A DNA stretch of 36,535 nucleotides from Gammaproteobacteria bacterium. GTDB lineage: Bacteria > Pseudomonadota > Gammaproteobacteria > Steroidobacterales > Woeseiaceae. The stretch spans positions 10,424 through 46,958 of the forward strand of contig JAHEGH010000018.1 of assembly GCA_024639825.1 (NCBI GenBank). The letters run 5' to 3'. Position 1 is the stretch's first letter, and each line of letters starts with the position of its first letter. Below the pieces are notes generated by a model. The model worked only from the letters and a program-made list of their open reading frames with translations, did not search any database and was not told the origin of the DNA. The position numbers were made by a program, and so were the translations under genes. Positions 7,355 to 15,606 of this stretch are shown piece after piece.

Positions 7355-8365
7355 TCAGAAGCCCATCATGTTCATGGTGCGAATGTTCTGAATCGACACG
7401 CTGGTCGAGAACACCCGGCGGTGAAAGCTATCGCCAGGAACGAGATCTGGCGAGTTACTGACTGAGTAAGTTTTGGTATTCGTGTAGCGGGTGTCGATGT
7501 CGGTCGTTCGCGCAACAATAAAGATCCGAGCGGCGACGGCGGTCTGCATCTGCGCCAATGTCGGGTTTGTCACGTACACGTTTGGGTGACCGTCCTCTGT
7601 CGTATCGATGCCGTACTCGATCTGCAGGTTCTCGATGCCGGTCGCGATGCACTCGGTCGTCATGCCCGGGCCGGCTGCTGCCAGCGCTTTGCGGCACAGG
7701 GTTGGGATGTTGTCCCCCGGAGTATTGGCGAACCGGCGGATGTAATAGATGCTCGGTCGGAATGCCCAGTCAGCCCGCGGCAGCGCGACCGTAACCGGGG
7801 GCGCGGTGGGTGCGGCGCCACTGAACAGCACGCCGACGGTGCCATTGGTCCGGAGGTATGCGCTATTGGCAGATAGCACACCGGCCTCGGCACCAGCAAC
7901 GCGTTTGATAGACACGATATCCGTGCCGTCCAGGACCTCACCACCGACGAAGCAGGAGTGCGCGGCCGCAGCCGTCGCGTTCGTTGCATTGTCGATCGCC
8001 ATGAGCGACAGGCTGTTACCGGTGCCCGCCTCTATCGCCTGGTACATCCAGTTGACCTGACCGGCGGGCCCGCAGTCCTGGCCGATGGTCAGACCACCGT
8101 CATAGGACACCGTGCTCGGCACGTGGAGGTCCGCGTAGTGACCGGCCATGCTGAGATCGAAGGCAATTTCGCGTAACGCGTAACGTGCATCGTCCTGCAT
8201 CCGCCCAACATTCTCGTCCTGCTTGAAGCTATAGCTGTTATTGACGAACACGGAGATGATTGCGCCGGCTAACGCCATCGACAGGAGCATCGCAATCATC
8301 AGTTCCACGACGGAGAAACCAGCCTGGAATTTTTTCGGTGTATTCGTCATCTGGGTGAGGCTCAT
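7355..8365 (-). CDS. pilW: Type IV minor pilin PilW
   Basis: 336 residues, the usual long minor pilin. The prepilin site is QAG16 followed by FSVVELMIAMLLSMALAGAI, with Glu21 at +5 and Phe at +1. The large soluble domain contains the QDDARYALREIAFDLSMAG motif typical of PilW. Its ATG overlaps the pilV stop by four bases (8362-8365), pointing to translational coupling. It contributes to the initiation complex of the type IV pilus. Confidence 0.91.
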   Translation of the reverse strand: MSLTQMTNTPKKFQAGFSVVELMIAMLLSMALAGAIISVFVNNSYSFKQDENVGRMQDDARYALREIAFDLSMAGHYADLHVPSTVSYDGGLTIGQDCGPAGQVNWMYQAIEAGTGNSLSLMAIDNATNATAAAAHSCFVGGEVLDGTDIVSIKRVAGAEAGVLSANSAYLRTNGTVGVLFSGAAPTAPPVTVALPRADWAFRPSIYYIRRFANTPGDNIPTLCRKALAAAGPGMTTECIATGIENLQIEYGIDTTEDGHPNVYVTNPTLAQMQTAVAARIFIVARTTDIDTRYTNTKTYSVSNSPDLVPGDSFHRRVFSTSVSIQNIRTMNMMGF

Positions 8366-8940
8366 TGGGTCGGGTCAATGAAAGTTGGGATTTGCAGGAT
8401 GCGGCGGAACTCGTTGTTGGCGCCATAATTGCCGCCAGCCGTGCCACAAGCGCTGGCATTGCCGTTACTTAGCGACGCCGATCCGCGCCACGCGATGGTG
8501 ACCGCGTAGATTCCAGCGCCACCGCCCGCCGGGCCCTCCACACACATTGTCGGCATTACGAGGCCGCCGGCCCCGGTGTTGCCGCTCATCTCCAGGTTGC
8601 CGTCGAGAACCTGCTCCCAGAACCAGAGATCAAGGGATGCTTTTTGGGCAGGGTTGCAAACGGCTGTGCCCGAGCAGTTCGGTGCGGGCTCGGCCCCGCG
8701 GCTACCACCACCCATTTCGGCGGCAGCAAGATAGACGTCAATGGCGTCCCCATTGACGCGCATATCTTCAAGAAGCCCATGCGCAATCTGGGAAGCAGAG
8801 GTGCGTTGCAGTGCTTCAAAGTTTGCCTGCTTGGAGACCGTTTGCAGGCCCGCCACGGCAAGCAGGCCGACGCTGAATACAATAAGTGCAATCAGCAGCT
8901 CGATCAGCGAAAAACCACGTTGTGTGATGCGGGCCGACAT
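8362..8940 (-). CDS. pilV: Type IV minor pilin PilV
   Basis: 192 residues from the ATG at 8940. This start is chosen over an in-frame GTG at 8958 because AGGA lies six bases upstream and the leader MSARITQRG is of normal length. The prepilin peptidase site is G9 followed by FSLIELLIALIVFSVGLLAVAGLQ, with Glu14 at +5. The GLLAVAGLQ segment is characteristic of PilV. The coding region begins eight bases after the fimT stop and overlaps pilW by four. Confidence 0.9.
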   Translation of the reverse strand: MSARITQRGFSLIELLIALIVFSVGLLAVAGLQTVSKQANFEALQRTSASQIAHGLLEDMRVNGDAIDVYLAAAEMGGGSRGAEPAPNCSGTAVCNPAQKASLDLWFWEQVLDGNLEMSGNTGAGGLVMPTMCVEGPAGGGAGIYAVTIAWRGSASLSNGNASACGTAGGNYGANNEFRRILQIPTFIDPTQ

Positions 8941-8948
8941 GTTGAATC

Positions 8949-9491
8949 CTAGGAGCACGACGGCGTGCTGCCATCGACCATTGTCTTGCTGAGACGCGGG
9001 CGGCCCGAGAGGTCGAGGATCATGACCTTCGCATGGTCGGCACCTCGACCGTCGCAGACCGTGAATGAACCGGAGCTGCCGTTAAGGGAGGCATTCATGA
9101 CGCGTCCGTTCGGCCGATACATCAGGAAAGTGCCGAACTCGGCGGACTGGATGGTGAGACCATCGATCGACCCGGACGTGGCAATAATCCTTTCGCCATT
9201 ATCGACGTTGCGGTCGCTGTCCGGGTCCGAGAAAACAATCCAGCCTTCATTCCAGCCAACGGCTTCGCAGTTGGTGCCGCCGGAGCTTGGACAAATCGTA
9301 ACGCGGGCGTTGGTTGTTACCGCGGTGCTACGGGCCTGGTGAATGGACGATACGAAATCGTTGATCGCCCCGGTCTGGCGAGCATTGGACACGAATATAT
9401 CGAGTGCAGGCACAGCCATGGACAGCAGCAGGCCCGTAAGCCCAACCGCTATCATCAGCTCGATCAGCGTAAACCCTTTTTCTGCTCGCAT
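8949..9491 (-). CDS. fimT: FimT/FimU (GspH-like) minor pilin
   Basis: 180 residues from the ATG at 9491 (MRAEKG then FTLIELMIAVGLTGLLLSMAVPAL); the longer open frame upstream gives an unnatural N-terminus. Gly6 is the processing site and Glu11 the +5 residue. The body matches the GspH/FimT domain (ARSTAVTTNARVTICPS, GWIVFSDPD, FLMYRPNGRV). Two cysteines near the C-terminus (FTVCDGRG, PSCS) can form a disulfide. It is the first gene of the minor pilin operon. FimT homologues have been linked to DNA binding during uptake in some species; that role here is inference. Confidence 0.87.
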   Translation of the reverse strand: MRAEKGFTLIELMIAVGLTGLLLSMAVPALDIFVSNARQTGAINDFVSSIHQARSTAVTTNARVTICPSSGGTNCEAVGWNEGWIVFSDPDSDRNVDNGERIIATSGSIDGLTIQSAEFGTFLMYRPNGRVMNASLNGSSGSFTVCDGRGADHAKVMILDLSGRPRLSKTMVDGSTPSCS

Positions 9492-9785
9492 CACATGTGT
9501 CCAGACCAGCGTCGATGTGGCGTCGCTATTTTCGGATGTGAGAAATACCAACAACCACGACGACATCGTAGTCGTTACGCGGTCTGGCCGATGAGACACA
9601 AGTCTGGTTTGCCGGCAAATTGGCTGAATCTGAAGTCGCTTTTGTGAACCATGCACGGTCTTATGTTGGTTCGAGCGATAACGCGTAAAGTCCCGTATTT
9701 GGTCGGTACAGATCCGTTTTGTGACTTCAGTCAAAGGATTTGCTGTGAATTACCACCATACTGCGGCGTATTAAGGAGCGTGTGT
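9492..9785. other. Intergenic region between fimT and the DUF4124 gene
   Basis: About 290 bases separating divergent genes, so it must hold the promoter of the minor pilin operon and that of the DUF4124 gene. The most conspicuous structure is a perfect 12-base palindrome TTTGCCGGCAAA at 9608-9619. I could not place a convincing sigma-70 or sigma-54 promoter on either strand. Open frames extend into it from both genes but have unlikely compositions. Confidence 0.5.
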
Positions 9786-10265
9786 ATGAGAAGTCTTTTC
9801 GCCTTACTGGTACTTGTCTTTGGTCTCTTGTCCTCGGCCCATGCTGATGTATGGAGTTGGGTCGATGCCAGTGGCAAGACTCATTTTGTCGATACGAAGA
9901 CCGCGATCTATACCTGGGTCGATGAGAGTGGGGACGTCCACTACAGCGACACACCAGATCATGAAGATGCGGTATCGGTCGTGCTGGTCTGGGTGTCGAG
10001 CGGTACGATTGATGAGGTTAAGGCGAACAAGGATGACGCTGGCGCCACCGGATATCTGCCGGGCGAAACCGCCGAAGATCGCGCTGAGCGCGAAAAAGCG
10101 GAGGCTTACTACTGCAAACGCGCGACCGAGATATACGACTCTTACGTTAATGCCCCGCGGTTGTTCAAGACCGGCGCGGACGGCGAACGTGAATACCTTA
10201 GCAAGGAAGATGCGGCGCAGACCATCGCAGAAACCCGCGCCCAGAAGGACGAACTCTGCCGCTAG
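9786..10265 (+). CDS. Secreted DUF4124 domain protein
   Basis: 159 residues from the ATG at 9786, preceded by AGGAG at seven bases. The longer upstream frame is rejected because MRSLFALLVLVFGLLSSAHA is a clean signal peptide. The mature N-terminus has two DUF4124-type strands in tandem: VWSWVDASGKTHFVDT and YTWVDESGDVHYSDTP. The remainder is charged and helical (GETAEDRAEREKAEAYYCKRATEIYDSY). DUF4124 is a small periplasmic or envelope domain of unknown function. The partially repeated WVD.SG..H..DT unit suggests duplication within the domain. A small membrane protein follows 28 bases downstream. Confidence 0.8.
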   Translation: MRSLFALLVLVFGLLSSAHADVWSWVDASGKTHFVDTKTAIYTWVDESGDVHYSDTPDHEDAVSVVLVWVSSGTIDEVKANKDDAGATGYLPGETAEDRAEREKAEAYYCKRATEIYDSYVNAPRLFKTGADGEREYLSKEDAAQTIAETRAQKDELCR

Positions 10266-10293
10266 GCAGCAATGAATACTTGAGACTTTAGCT

Positions 10294-10524
10294 ATGTACC
10301 TACCGAATTCCGTCTACGAACGCGCGCCGCATTACTGGCTTCTGATTGGCCTGCTTCTCGTTATTCTTGGGGTCTATCTCGGTATCGAGATGAACAGCAA
10401 GTTCCTGGTAGTCGGTGTACTACTGGGATTGGCATCATGCGCATGGGGCGTACGCGTGTTCATGCGTCGTTCGCGCCGACCCGGTGAGGTTGATGTAGCC
10501 AGTCCGACGGTATCGTCGGACTAG
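10294..10524 (+). CDS. Small membrane protein, two predicted spans
   Basis: 76 residues with two hydrophobic segments (about 14-31 WLLIGLLLVILGVYLGI and 37-54 FLVVGVLLGLASCAWGV) joined by a short polar turn, then a basic cytoplasmic-type tail RRSRRPG. I do not recognise the family. It follows the DUF4124 gene on the same strand and its stop codon overlaps that of the convergent sqr gene inside the four bases CTAG (10521-10524). Confidence 0.65.
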   Translation: MYLPNSVYERAPHYWLLIGLLLVILGVYLGIEMNSKFLVVGVLLGLASCAWGVRVFMRRSRRPGEVDVASPTVSSD

Positions 10525-11798
10525 CCTGACTCTTTCAAACGCTCCACACCGATCAGTTTCATAATCGTTTTCTCGTAATACGGTTCCGTCTTCGCTGTGC
10601 GCACCTTGTGCAGGAAGTACTTCTCGTACGCAATCTTCGCAATATGCACCCACTTGCCTCTCGAGGCCCAGTTCGTATTGCGCGGCGGTATCTGCGGAAG
10701 CGCAACGAACGCGACACCCGTGTCGCCAAAGTCGGCGAGGCAAACCGCGTTCCAGGAACCCTTCTGGTCAGGCTCCGCGCCCTTTAGCAGATTCACCAGG
10801 TTGTGGGTGGTAGCAGTGACCATCGACTCGATCATGTAGCCGGTCTTGGGTGCACCTGTCGCGATCGGCGTTGCATTCACAGGGGGGATGGCGACACAAA
10901 CGCCGACCGCGAAGATGTTCTGGTACTTGGGATTGCGCTGGAATTCATCAATCAGGATGAAGCCGCGCGGGTTGGTAAGTCCCTCGATGTCCATCACGGC
11001 ATCGACGCCCTTGAAGGCTGGCAGGATCATCGAGTGCTTGAATTCGAGTTCGTGTTCTTTCTTGTCCTTGCCGTCGTCATCCACTTCCGTGAAGTGCATC
11101 TTGCCGTCTTCGACTTTGGTGATTTTCGCATTGGTCGTCCAGTGGATGTGACGATCGCGCATCTCTGACTCGAGCATGCTTTTGGTGTCGCCGACACCGT
11201 CCAGCCCGAGGTGCCCGATGTAAGGTTCGGGCGTGACGAAGTGCATTTCGATCTTGTCACGAATCTTGCGTTTCTTGAGCTCGGTATCGAGAATGAAGAT
11301 GTATTCGTAGGCTGGGCCAAAGCACGATGCCATTGGCGCGGCGCCAACGATTACAGGGCCGGGGTTCTCAACAAGACTCTTGAAGTCAACGTGAGCTTCT
11401 CCCGCGTGACCGGTCTTGCAGATCGACTGCGTATGCCCGTCCGGGCCAAGGCCTTCAACTTCTTCGAATGCGAGCTTGGGGCCCGTTGCGATAACCAGGT
11501 AATCGTAGCTGACGGACGCATCGTCATTGAGCTCAACGCGATTCTCCGCGGGGTGAAGACGACGGACGCCGACGCCGCTGAACTTGATGCCATACTTCTG
11601 CATCAGATCGGGGAGGTCGACCTTGATCTGGCGCTCCTTGCGCCAGCCTACGGCGACCCAGGGGTTCGACGGGGTGAATTCGAAGTGGTCCGAGTCACCA
11701 AGAAGAACGATCTCGTGATCCTTGCCGAGTTCCTTGCGAAGCTCGTATACCTGAGAAATGCCGCCAATACCGGCACCCATTACAACGATCTTCGCCAT
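10521..11798 (-). CDS. sqr: Sulfide:quinone oxidoreductase, Acidithiobacillus type
   Basis: 425 residues. FAD-dependent oxidoreductase with the N-terminal Rossmann motif GAGIGG, the ATGPKLAFEEV segment and the long C-terminal membrane-associating region ending KLIGVERLKESG. Counting from MAKIVV, Cys127 (QSIC), Cys159 (MASCFGPAYEY) and Cys353 (WNAVC) match the catalytic Cys128, Cys160 and Cys356 of the Acidithiobacillus ferrooxidans enzyme as I recall it. The enzyme oxidises sulfide to polysulfide at the inner membrane and reduces quinone. The second ATG (11798) is chosen because AAGGGG lies six bases before it, while the ATG at 11804 abuts that site. It is a lone gene divergent from the mscS-type gene. 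The persulfide-sensing repressor at 2428 is a candidate regulator. Confidence 0.92.
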   Translation of the reverse strand: MAKIVVMGAGIGGISQVYELRKELGKDHEIVLLGDSDHFEFTPSNPWVAVGWRKERQIKVDLPDLMQKYGIKFSGVGVRRLHPAENRVELNDDASVSYDYLVIATGPKLAFEEVEGLGPDGHTQSICKTGHAGEAHVDFKSLVENPGPVIVGAAPMASCFGPAYEYIFILDTELKKRKIRDKIEMHFVTPEPYIGHLGLDGVGDTKSMLESEMRDRHIHWTTNAKITKVEDGKMHFTEVDDDGKDKKEHELEFKHSMILPAFKGVDAVMDIEGLTNPRGFILIDEFQRNPKYQNIFAVGVCVAIPPVNATPIATGAPKTGYMIESMVTATTHNLVNLLKGAEPDQKGSWNAVCLADFGDTGVAFVALPQIPPRNTNWASRGKWVHIAKIAYEKYFLHKVRTAKTEPYYEKTIMKLIGVERLKESG

Positions 11799-11847
11799 AC
11801 TCATCCCCTTGCCAGCCAGTCACAGTCAACGATTCGCCAAATAATAT

Positions 11848-11879
11848 TAAAGTAGTCTAAATTAGTAAACACTACTTTA
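11848..11879. promoter_or_regulatory. Inverted repeat in the sqr/mscS divergent promoter region
   Basis: TAAAGTAGT (11848-11856) and ACTACTTTA (11871-11879) form a perfect 9-bp inverted repeat with a 14-base AT-rich spacer containing the small dyad CTAAATTAG (11857-11865). It lies 50-80 bases upstream of the sqr start and so could be an operator or promoter element for sqr or the divergent channel gene. It is not the same sequence as the arsR operator at 2398, although both contain CTAA/TTAG half-sites. Confidence 0.45.
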
Positions 11880-11946
11880 GGATATGTGAAAACAATGAGA
11901 CTCACTCGCATCTGCTGGCAATGTGCCCCATAGCGGTTATAGTCCG

Positions 11947-14115
11947 ATGCCAATGAAGATTTCCCTTACGACGCGCGTCTTCTGGGTGCTGCTCGGCACC
12001 GCAATCTTCGGTGGTACCTATGCACAGGAAGCCGAGAGCGACGCGGCGCCGGCGATACTCGAGCTGTCCCAGCTGGAAGCTGGCGCGTGGTCGTATTTCG
12101 AAGGTTCTCGCGACGAGATCGCGCCCCGCATTACCGCCTTTCTCGCTGCCGCTGAAAGCGATGTCGAGGGCCTGCAGGCAGCCAATGTTGAGACCGGACA
12201 AGCCCTGCTGGGCGCGGTGCGAGACAACCTGTCCGCCTACCTCGCGCTGCTCGGTGATGACGAGCTCGAATTGCAGGCATTGCCACAAGCACAGATCAGT
12301 TATTCACTGGACGAGTTGCTGAGACTCGCGGCGGTGTCGCGCGCGGCGCGCGAGGGCGCGACCCGAGAAAGACAGGAGGTCGAACGCGAACAGCGAGTCC
12401 TGGGTGGCGCGAGCCGGCGTCGTGACCAGGCATTCAAGGATTACGTAGACGCAGCCGCCGGTGACGCAAAGATTATCGCTGGATTGCGCCTGGTACAGAC
12501 ACGCTCGGCACAAGCGATATCGGCGAGCCGTCTGCGCCTGCTGACCCAAAGCCTCGAACGTGCCACGTCGTATGCCGATGCAACAGCAGAACGTGTGGTG
12601 TTTGCCAGCGAAAACCTGGCGATAACGGCGGACGAGGCCGATCTGGAAGGCCTGATCGAGAGGGTTGGCGTCAACCAGACGGCGGTTGACACTGCTCGGG
12701 AAGCATTCCGTAACGCCGAGCTGGAAGCCTCATCACTGGATCTCGAGGCAGCGGACGGCCGTTCGCAACAGCGTTTGCTTCAGCAACAACTGATCGATGC
12801 CGGCGTCGCCGTAGCTATTAGCAACCTGGAGCTTGCCAAGAGCCAGGCGCGTCGCTGGTGGACCGAACTGCAGCTGAATGCCGATCCGGATATGGCGGAA
12901 CTGCAGGTGCAGGCCCTCGCCTGGTCGAAACTCATGCGAACCATACCGCTCGAGGTTCCGGAATGGCAGCAGGACAGTCAGGATGAACTACTCGCCGTAC
13001 AAACAACAAATCGGACTGGGCTGAATCGCGCTTCACGACGATTGCTGGACCAGCGTCTGGCCATCGTACAGAGCACACTGGCGCATATTAATGACGTCGA
13101 AGCCGCCGCCGCGGATCTCGAGCTGCTTGCCTCGACTGTCGATGTTGCTGTTGCGGAATCATCAGGCGCGCTGTCTTCGTGGTTCCAGTCAACCAGTCGA
13201 CAGATTCAGGCCGCATATCAGCGTGTCAAAGGCCTTGCCGACGTGACGCTGTTTCATATTAGCGAAACACCCGTGACCGGCAGGGACATATTTCGGGTTC
13301 TTATGATCCTGATTGTTGCGTACCTGCTGTCACGCGGCATTCGCTATGCGATCAGACGGGTCAGCGACAGGGATTCGAGCGGGAGCCAGGCGTCCTTGTA
13401 CACAGTGAGCCGCCTCTCGCACTACACCATTATTATCATTGCGCTGTTCATCGCGCTGTCGTCCATTGGACTTGATTTCAGTAACCTGGCACTCGTCGCC
13501 GGCGCTCTGTCCGTTGGTATTGGTTTCGGTTTGCAGTCCATCGTCAGCAACTTCGTGTCCGGCCTCATCATACTGTTCGAACACACGCTGCGGGTCGGCG
13601 ACTACATTGAACTGGACACGGGACTCACAGGAACGGTCAAAGCGATCAACGTACGGAGCACGTTGATCAACACGAATGACAATATCGACATCGTTGTACC
13701 AAACTCGGAGTTTGTAACGACGCGTCTGACAAACTGGACGCTTGGCGAACGCGTGCTGCGTGTGCGCATTCCGTTCGGTGTGGCTTACGGCAGCGACAAG
13801 GAAATCGTTCGTCAAGCGGCCATTGAGGCAGCCGACGAGGTCCCGTATACGCTGACCCATATAAAGCGGCGCCGTCCTGACGTCTGGCTCGTGGACTTTG
13901 GCGACAGCAGCCTGAATTTCCTGCTGACGGTCTGGGTAAATCGCGAAGGCGCGCGTAGGCCGACGCGCACCCGTGCTGCCTATTTATGGGCTCTTGAGAC
14001 GAAGCTCGCGGAGCACGGCATCGAGATTCCGTTCCCGCAGCGTGACCTGAATTTACGATCAGGCTGGTCGGGCGTCGTGCTTGAGTCGCATGACCCGTCC
14101 ACGGCTGACGTGTAA
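11947..14115 (+). CDS. MscS-family mechanosensitive channel with large periplasmic domain
   Basis: 722 residues from ATG 11947 (ATG 11953 is equally possible; neither has a strong ribosome-binding site). A signal peptide (MKISLTTRVFWVLLGTAIFGGTYA) precedes about 400 mostly helical, coiled-coil-prone periplasmic residues. Then come membrane spans near 445-463 and 492-509 and the pore helix region near 513-545 (LALVAGALSVGIGFGLQSIVSNFVSG). The beta and C-terminal MscS domains follow (VGDYIEL, VRSTLINTNDNIDIVVPNSEF). The architecture resembles MscK/YbiO-type channels that open under membrane tension to relieve osmotic shock. The 3' end overlaps the convergent TerB-like gene by 57 bases. Confidence 0.9.
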   Translation: MPMKISLTTRVFWVLLGTAIFGGTYAQEAESDAAPAILELSQLEAGAWSYFEGSRDEIAPRITAFLAAAESDVEGLQAANVETGQALLGAVRDNLSAYLALLGDDELELQALPQAQISYSLDELLRLAAVSRAAREGATRERQEVEREQRVLGGASRRRDQAFKDYVDAAAGDAKIIAGLRLVQTRSAQAISASRLRLLTQSLERATSYADATAERVVFASENLAITADEADLEGLIERVGVNQTAVDTAREAFRNAELEASSLDLEAADGRSQQRLLQQQLIDAGVAVAISNLELAKSQARRWWTELQLNADPDMAELQVQALAWSKLMRTIPLEVPEWQQDSQDELLAVQTTNRTGLNRASRRLLDQRLAIVQSTLAHINDVEAAAADLELLASTVDVAVAESSGALSSWFQSTSRQIQAAYQRVKGLADVTLFHISETPVTGRDIFRVLMILIVAYLLSRGIRYAIRRVSDRDSSGSQASLYTVSRLSHYTIIIIALFIALSSIGLDFSNLALVAGALSVGIGFGLQSIVSNFVSGLIILFEHTLRVGDYIELDTGLTGTVKAINVRSTLINTNDNIDIVVPNSEFVTTRLTNWTLGERVLRVRIPFGVAYGSDKEIVRQAAIEAADEVPYTLTHIKRRRPDVWLVDFGDSSLNFLLTVWVNREGARRPTRTRAAYLWALETKLAEHGIEIPFPQRDLNLRSGWSGVVLESHDPSTADV

Positions 14116-14520
14116 CAGGTCGCTGATTTTCAAAACGAGCGAATCCTCGTACTTGTCCAGCTGACCGTCCGCGTACGCTATCTGCCACAACAGGCCGACG
14201 ATTTTTGCTTTCTCGGGTTCATCCAGGTTGTTGTGTAACAGCTGCGTGAACTCATACAGGGATATCAGATCGTCGGCCCGTTCATCGGCAACGCTGACAA
14301 GGCTGGCTGCCTGCTCCGCCGTCAGACCGAAGTGCTGCTCCATGAGTTTCAAAACGCGATCGAATTCACTGTCTTCAAAGACGTGATCGGCGCGTGCGAC
14401 GTCAATCATGAGAACCGCGGTCGCCATGCGTATCGCTTCTTCGCGTGTGGCCGGGTCGTTTGCGGATGTGGTCGATACCGAGATCGACTCCACAACCTGG
14501 GTTATCAGTCGTTTGATCAT
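14059..14520 (-). CDS. TerB-like (tellurite resistance B fold) protein
   Basis: 153 residues, helical and acidic. Two TerB-type repeats are visible: AVLMIDVARADHVFEDSEF (about 36-54) and LLWQIAYADGQLDKYEDSLV (about 109-128), each pairing a helix with an acidic D-rich turn that can bind a divalent metal. Many proteobacteria carry stand-alone TerB-domain proteins of this size with no proven link to tellurite. It is divergent from the CPBP protease gene. Its last 57 bases overlap antisense to the channel gene, so its C-terminus (LLHVSRGRVMRLKHDARPA) is encoded opposite the channel's C-terminus. Confidence 0.8.
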   Translation of the reverse strand: MIKRLITQVVESISVSTTSANDPATREEAIRMATAVLMIDVARADHVFEDSEFDRVLKLMEQHFGLTAEQAASLVSVADERADDLISLYEFTQLLHNNLDEPEKAKIVGLLWQIAYADGQLDKYEDSLVLKISDLLHVSRGRVMRLKHDARPA

Positions 14521-14644
14521 GGCAAAACCATATCAGGAGTTGGTGGGATCAGTGAACCCATCTCATCGCAGCGTGCACCCAATGTTAGTATGAGCGCCAT
14601 CCATAGCGCATACATTCGTAAAGTCTCGGATCCGGAGGGACGTT

Positions 14645-15568
14645 TTGACGACGGCGACATTTCTATTTGGTCCTGCTGAAGGCAGCTACCGCCGTACATG
14701 GGCATGGGCCATATTTATTCTGGTCCCTTTGTTCTTTGTCAGCGGCCAGCTCATGATCCTGCTGCCCGCAAAATGGCTTGGGTGGATAACCCGCGAGAAC
14801 GTCGAGACCTACCCGTACGTGCTCAACCTGATCATTGGCGCTTTTGCCATGTGCGCGCTGATCTTCTGGTTGTGGATTCGGTTCTTTGAGCGGCGGAATC
14901 TCACAAGCGTCGGCTTGCGTTTCGACAAGCGCTCGACCAGACAGTATGCGCGTGGCTTCGTGCTGGGTCTGTTGATGGCGGCGGGTGTCGTTTACACCGT
15001 GCGCCTGCTTGGCGGATACAGCGTGGAGGCAGACACGCAACTTGCGGCGACAGACCTGTTCCCGATCCTGATCCTCCTCTTCGCGTTCATCCTTCAGGCG
15101 GGCACCGAGGAAATGGTGTTCCGTGGCTGGATGATGGGCCGGCTTGCAGAACGCTACGGCCTCTGGGTGGGCGTTATCGGCAACTCAGTTCTGTTTACTC
15201 TCATGCACGTCGATAGCGAGGCATTGGTCGCCCTCGGACTGCCCGGCATCGCGCTATTCACATCGGCGACGTTGTTGTTTTCCATCTTCCTGAGCCTGCT
15301 GGTTATCCGCGAACGATCAATTTGGGGTGCCGCCGCGTGGCATGCGTCGTGGAACTGGATGTTCATTACGTGGTTTGGCCTGCCGACAACCGGCATCGAA
15401 CTGGGACTGGCGCCGCTAGTGGCTGATTACATGCCCACACCCAATGCGGCGGTCTGGCTGACGGGTGGGTCAGACGGTCCGGAAGGCAGTGTGCTGACGC
15501 CGATCATACTGCTCATTGGCACGCTGGTTCTAAGCCGGATACTGCAGGCAAAACGGTCTGCGAGCTGA
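14645..15568 (+). CDS. CPBP (CAAX/Abi) family intramembrane metalloprotease
   Basis: 307 residues with about eight predicted membrane spans. All three signature motifs are present: EE155-156MVFR160, F184TLMH188 and H233ASWN237, the glutamate and histidine residues forming the active site in Rce1-type enzymes. The substrate is unknown; bacterial members act in CAAX-like processing, bacteriocin immunity or envelope functions. It starts at TTG 14645, supported by GGAGG (14634-14638) six bases upstream and by absence of an alternative ATG near the first span. A different gene begins 38 bases downstream. Confidence 0.9.
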   Translation: MTTATFLFGPAEGSYRRTWAWAIFILVPLFFVSGQLMILLPAKWLGWITRENVETYPYVLNLIIGAFAMCALIFWLWIRFFERRNLTSVGLRFDKRSTRQYARGFVLGLLMAAGVVYTVRLLGGYSVEADTQLAATDLFPILILLFAFILQAGTEEMVFRGWMMGRLAERYGLWVGVIGNSVLFTLMHVDSEALVALGLPGIALFTSATLLFSIFLSLLVIRERSIWGAAAWHASWNWMFITWFGLPTTGIELGLAPLVADYMPTPNAAVWLTGGSDGPEGSVLTPIILLIGTLVLSRILQAKRSAS

Positions 15569-15606
15569 CGTCGCATTGACGCTCGTCTTCCTGTAAAACA
15601 GGGTGG

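Noticed and set aside
9492-9734. N-terminal extension of the fimT frame by 81 residues
   Set aside because: The prepilin leader must be short; the ATG at 9491 gives a normal leader and the extension has no recognisable sequence.
15590-15602. Small hairpin CCTGT-AAA-ACAGG touching the ribosome-binding site of the gene at 15607
   Set aside because: A 5-bp stem is too weak to claim as a regulatory element.
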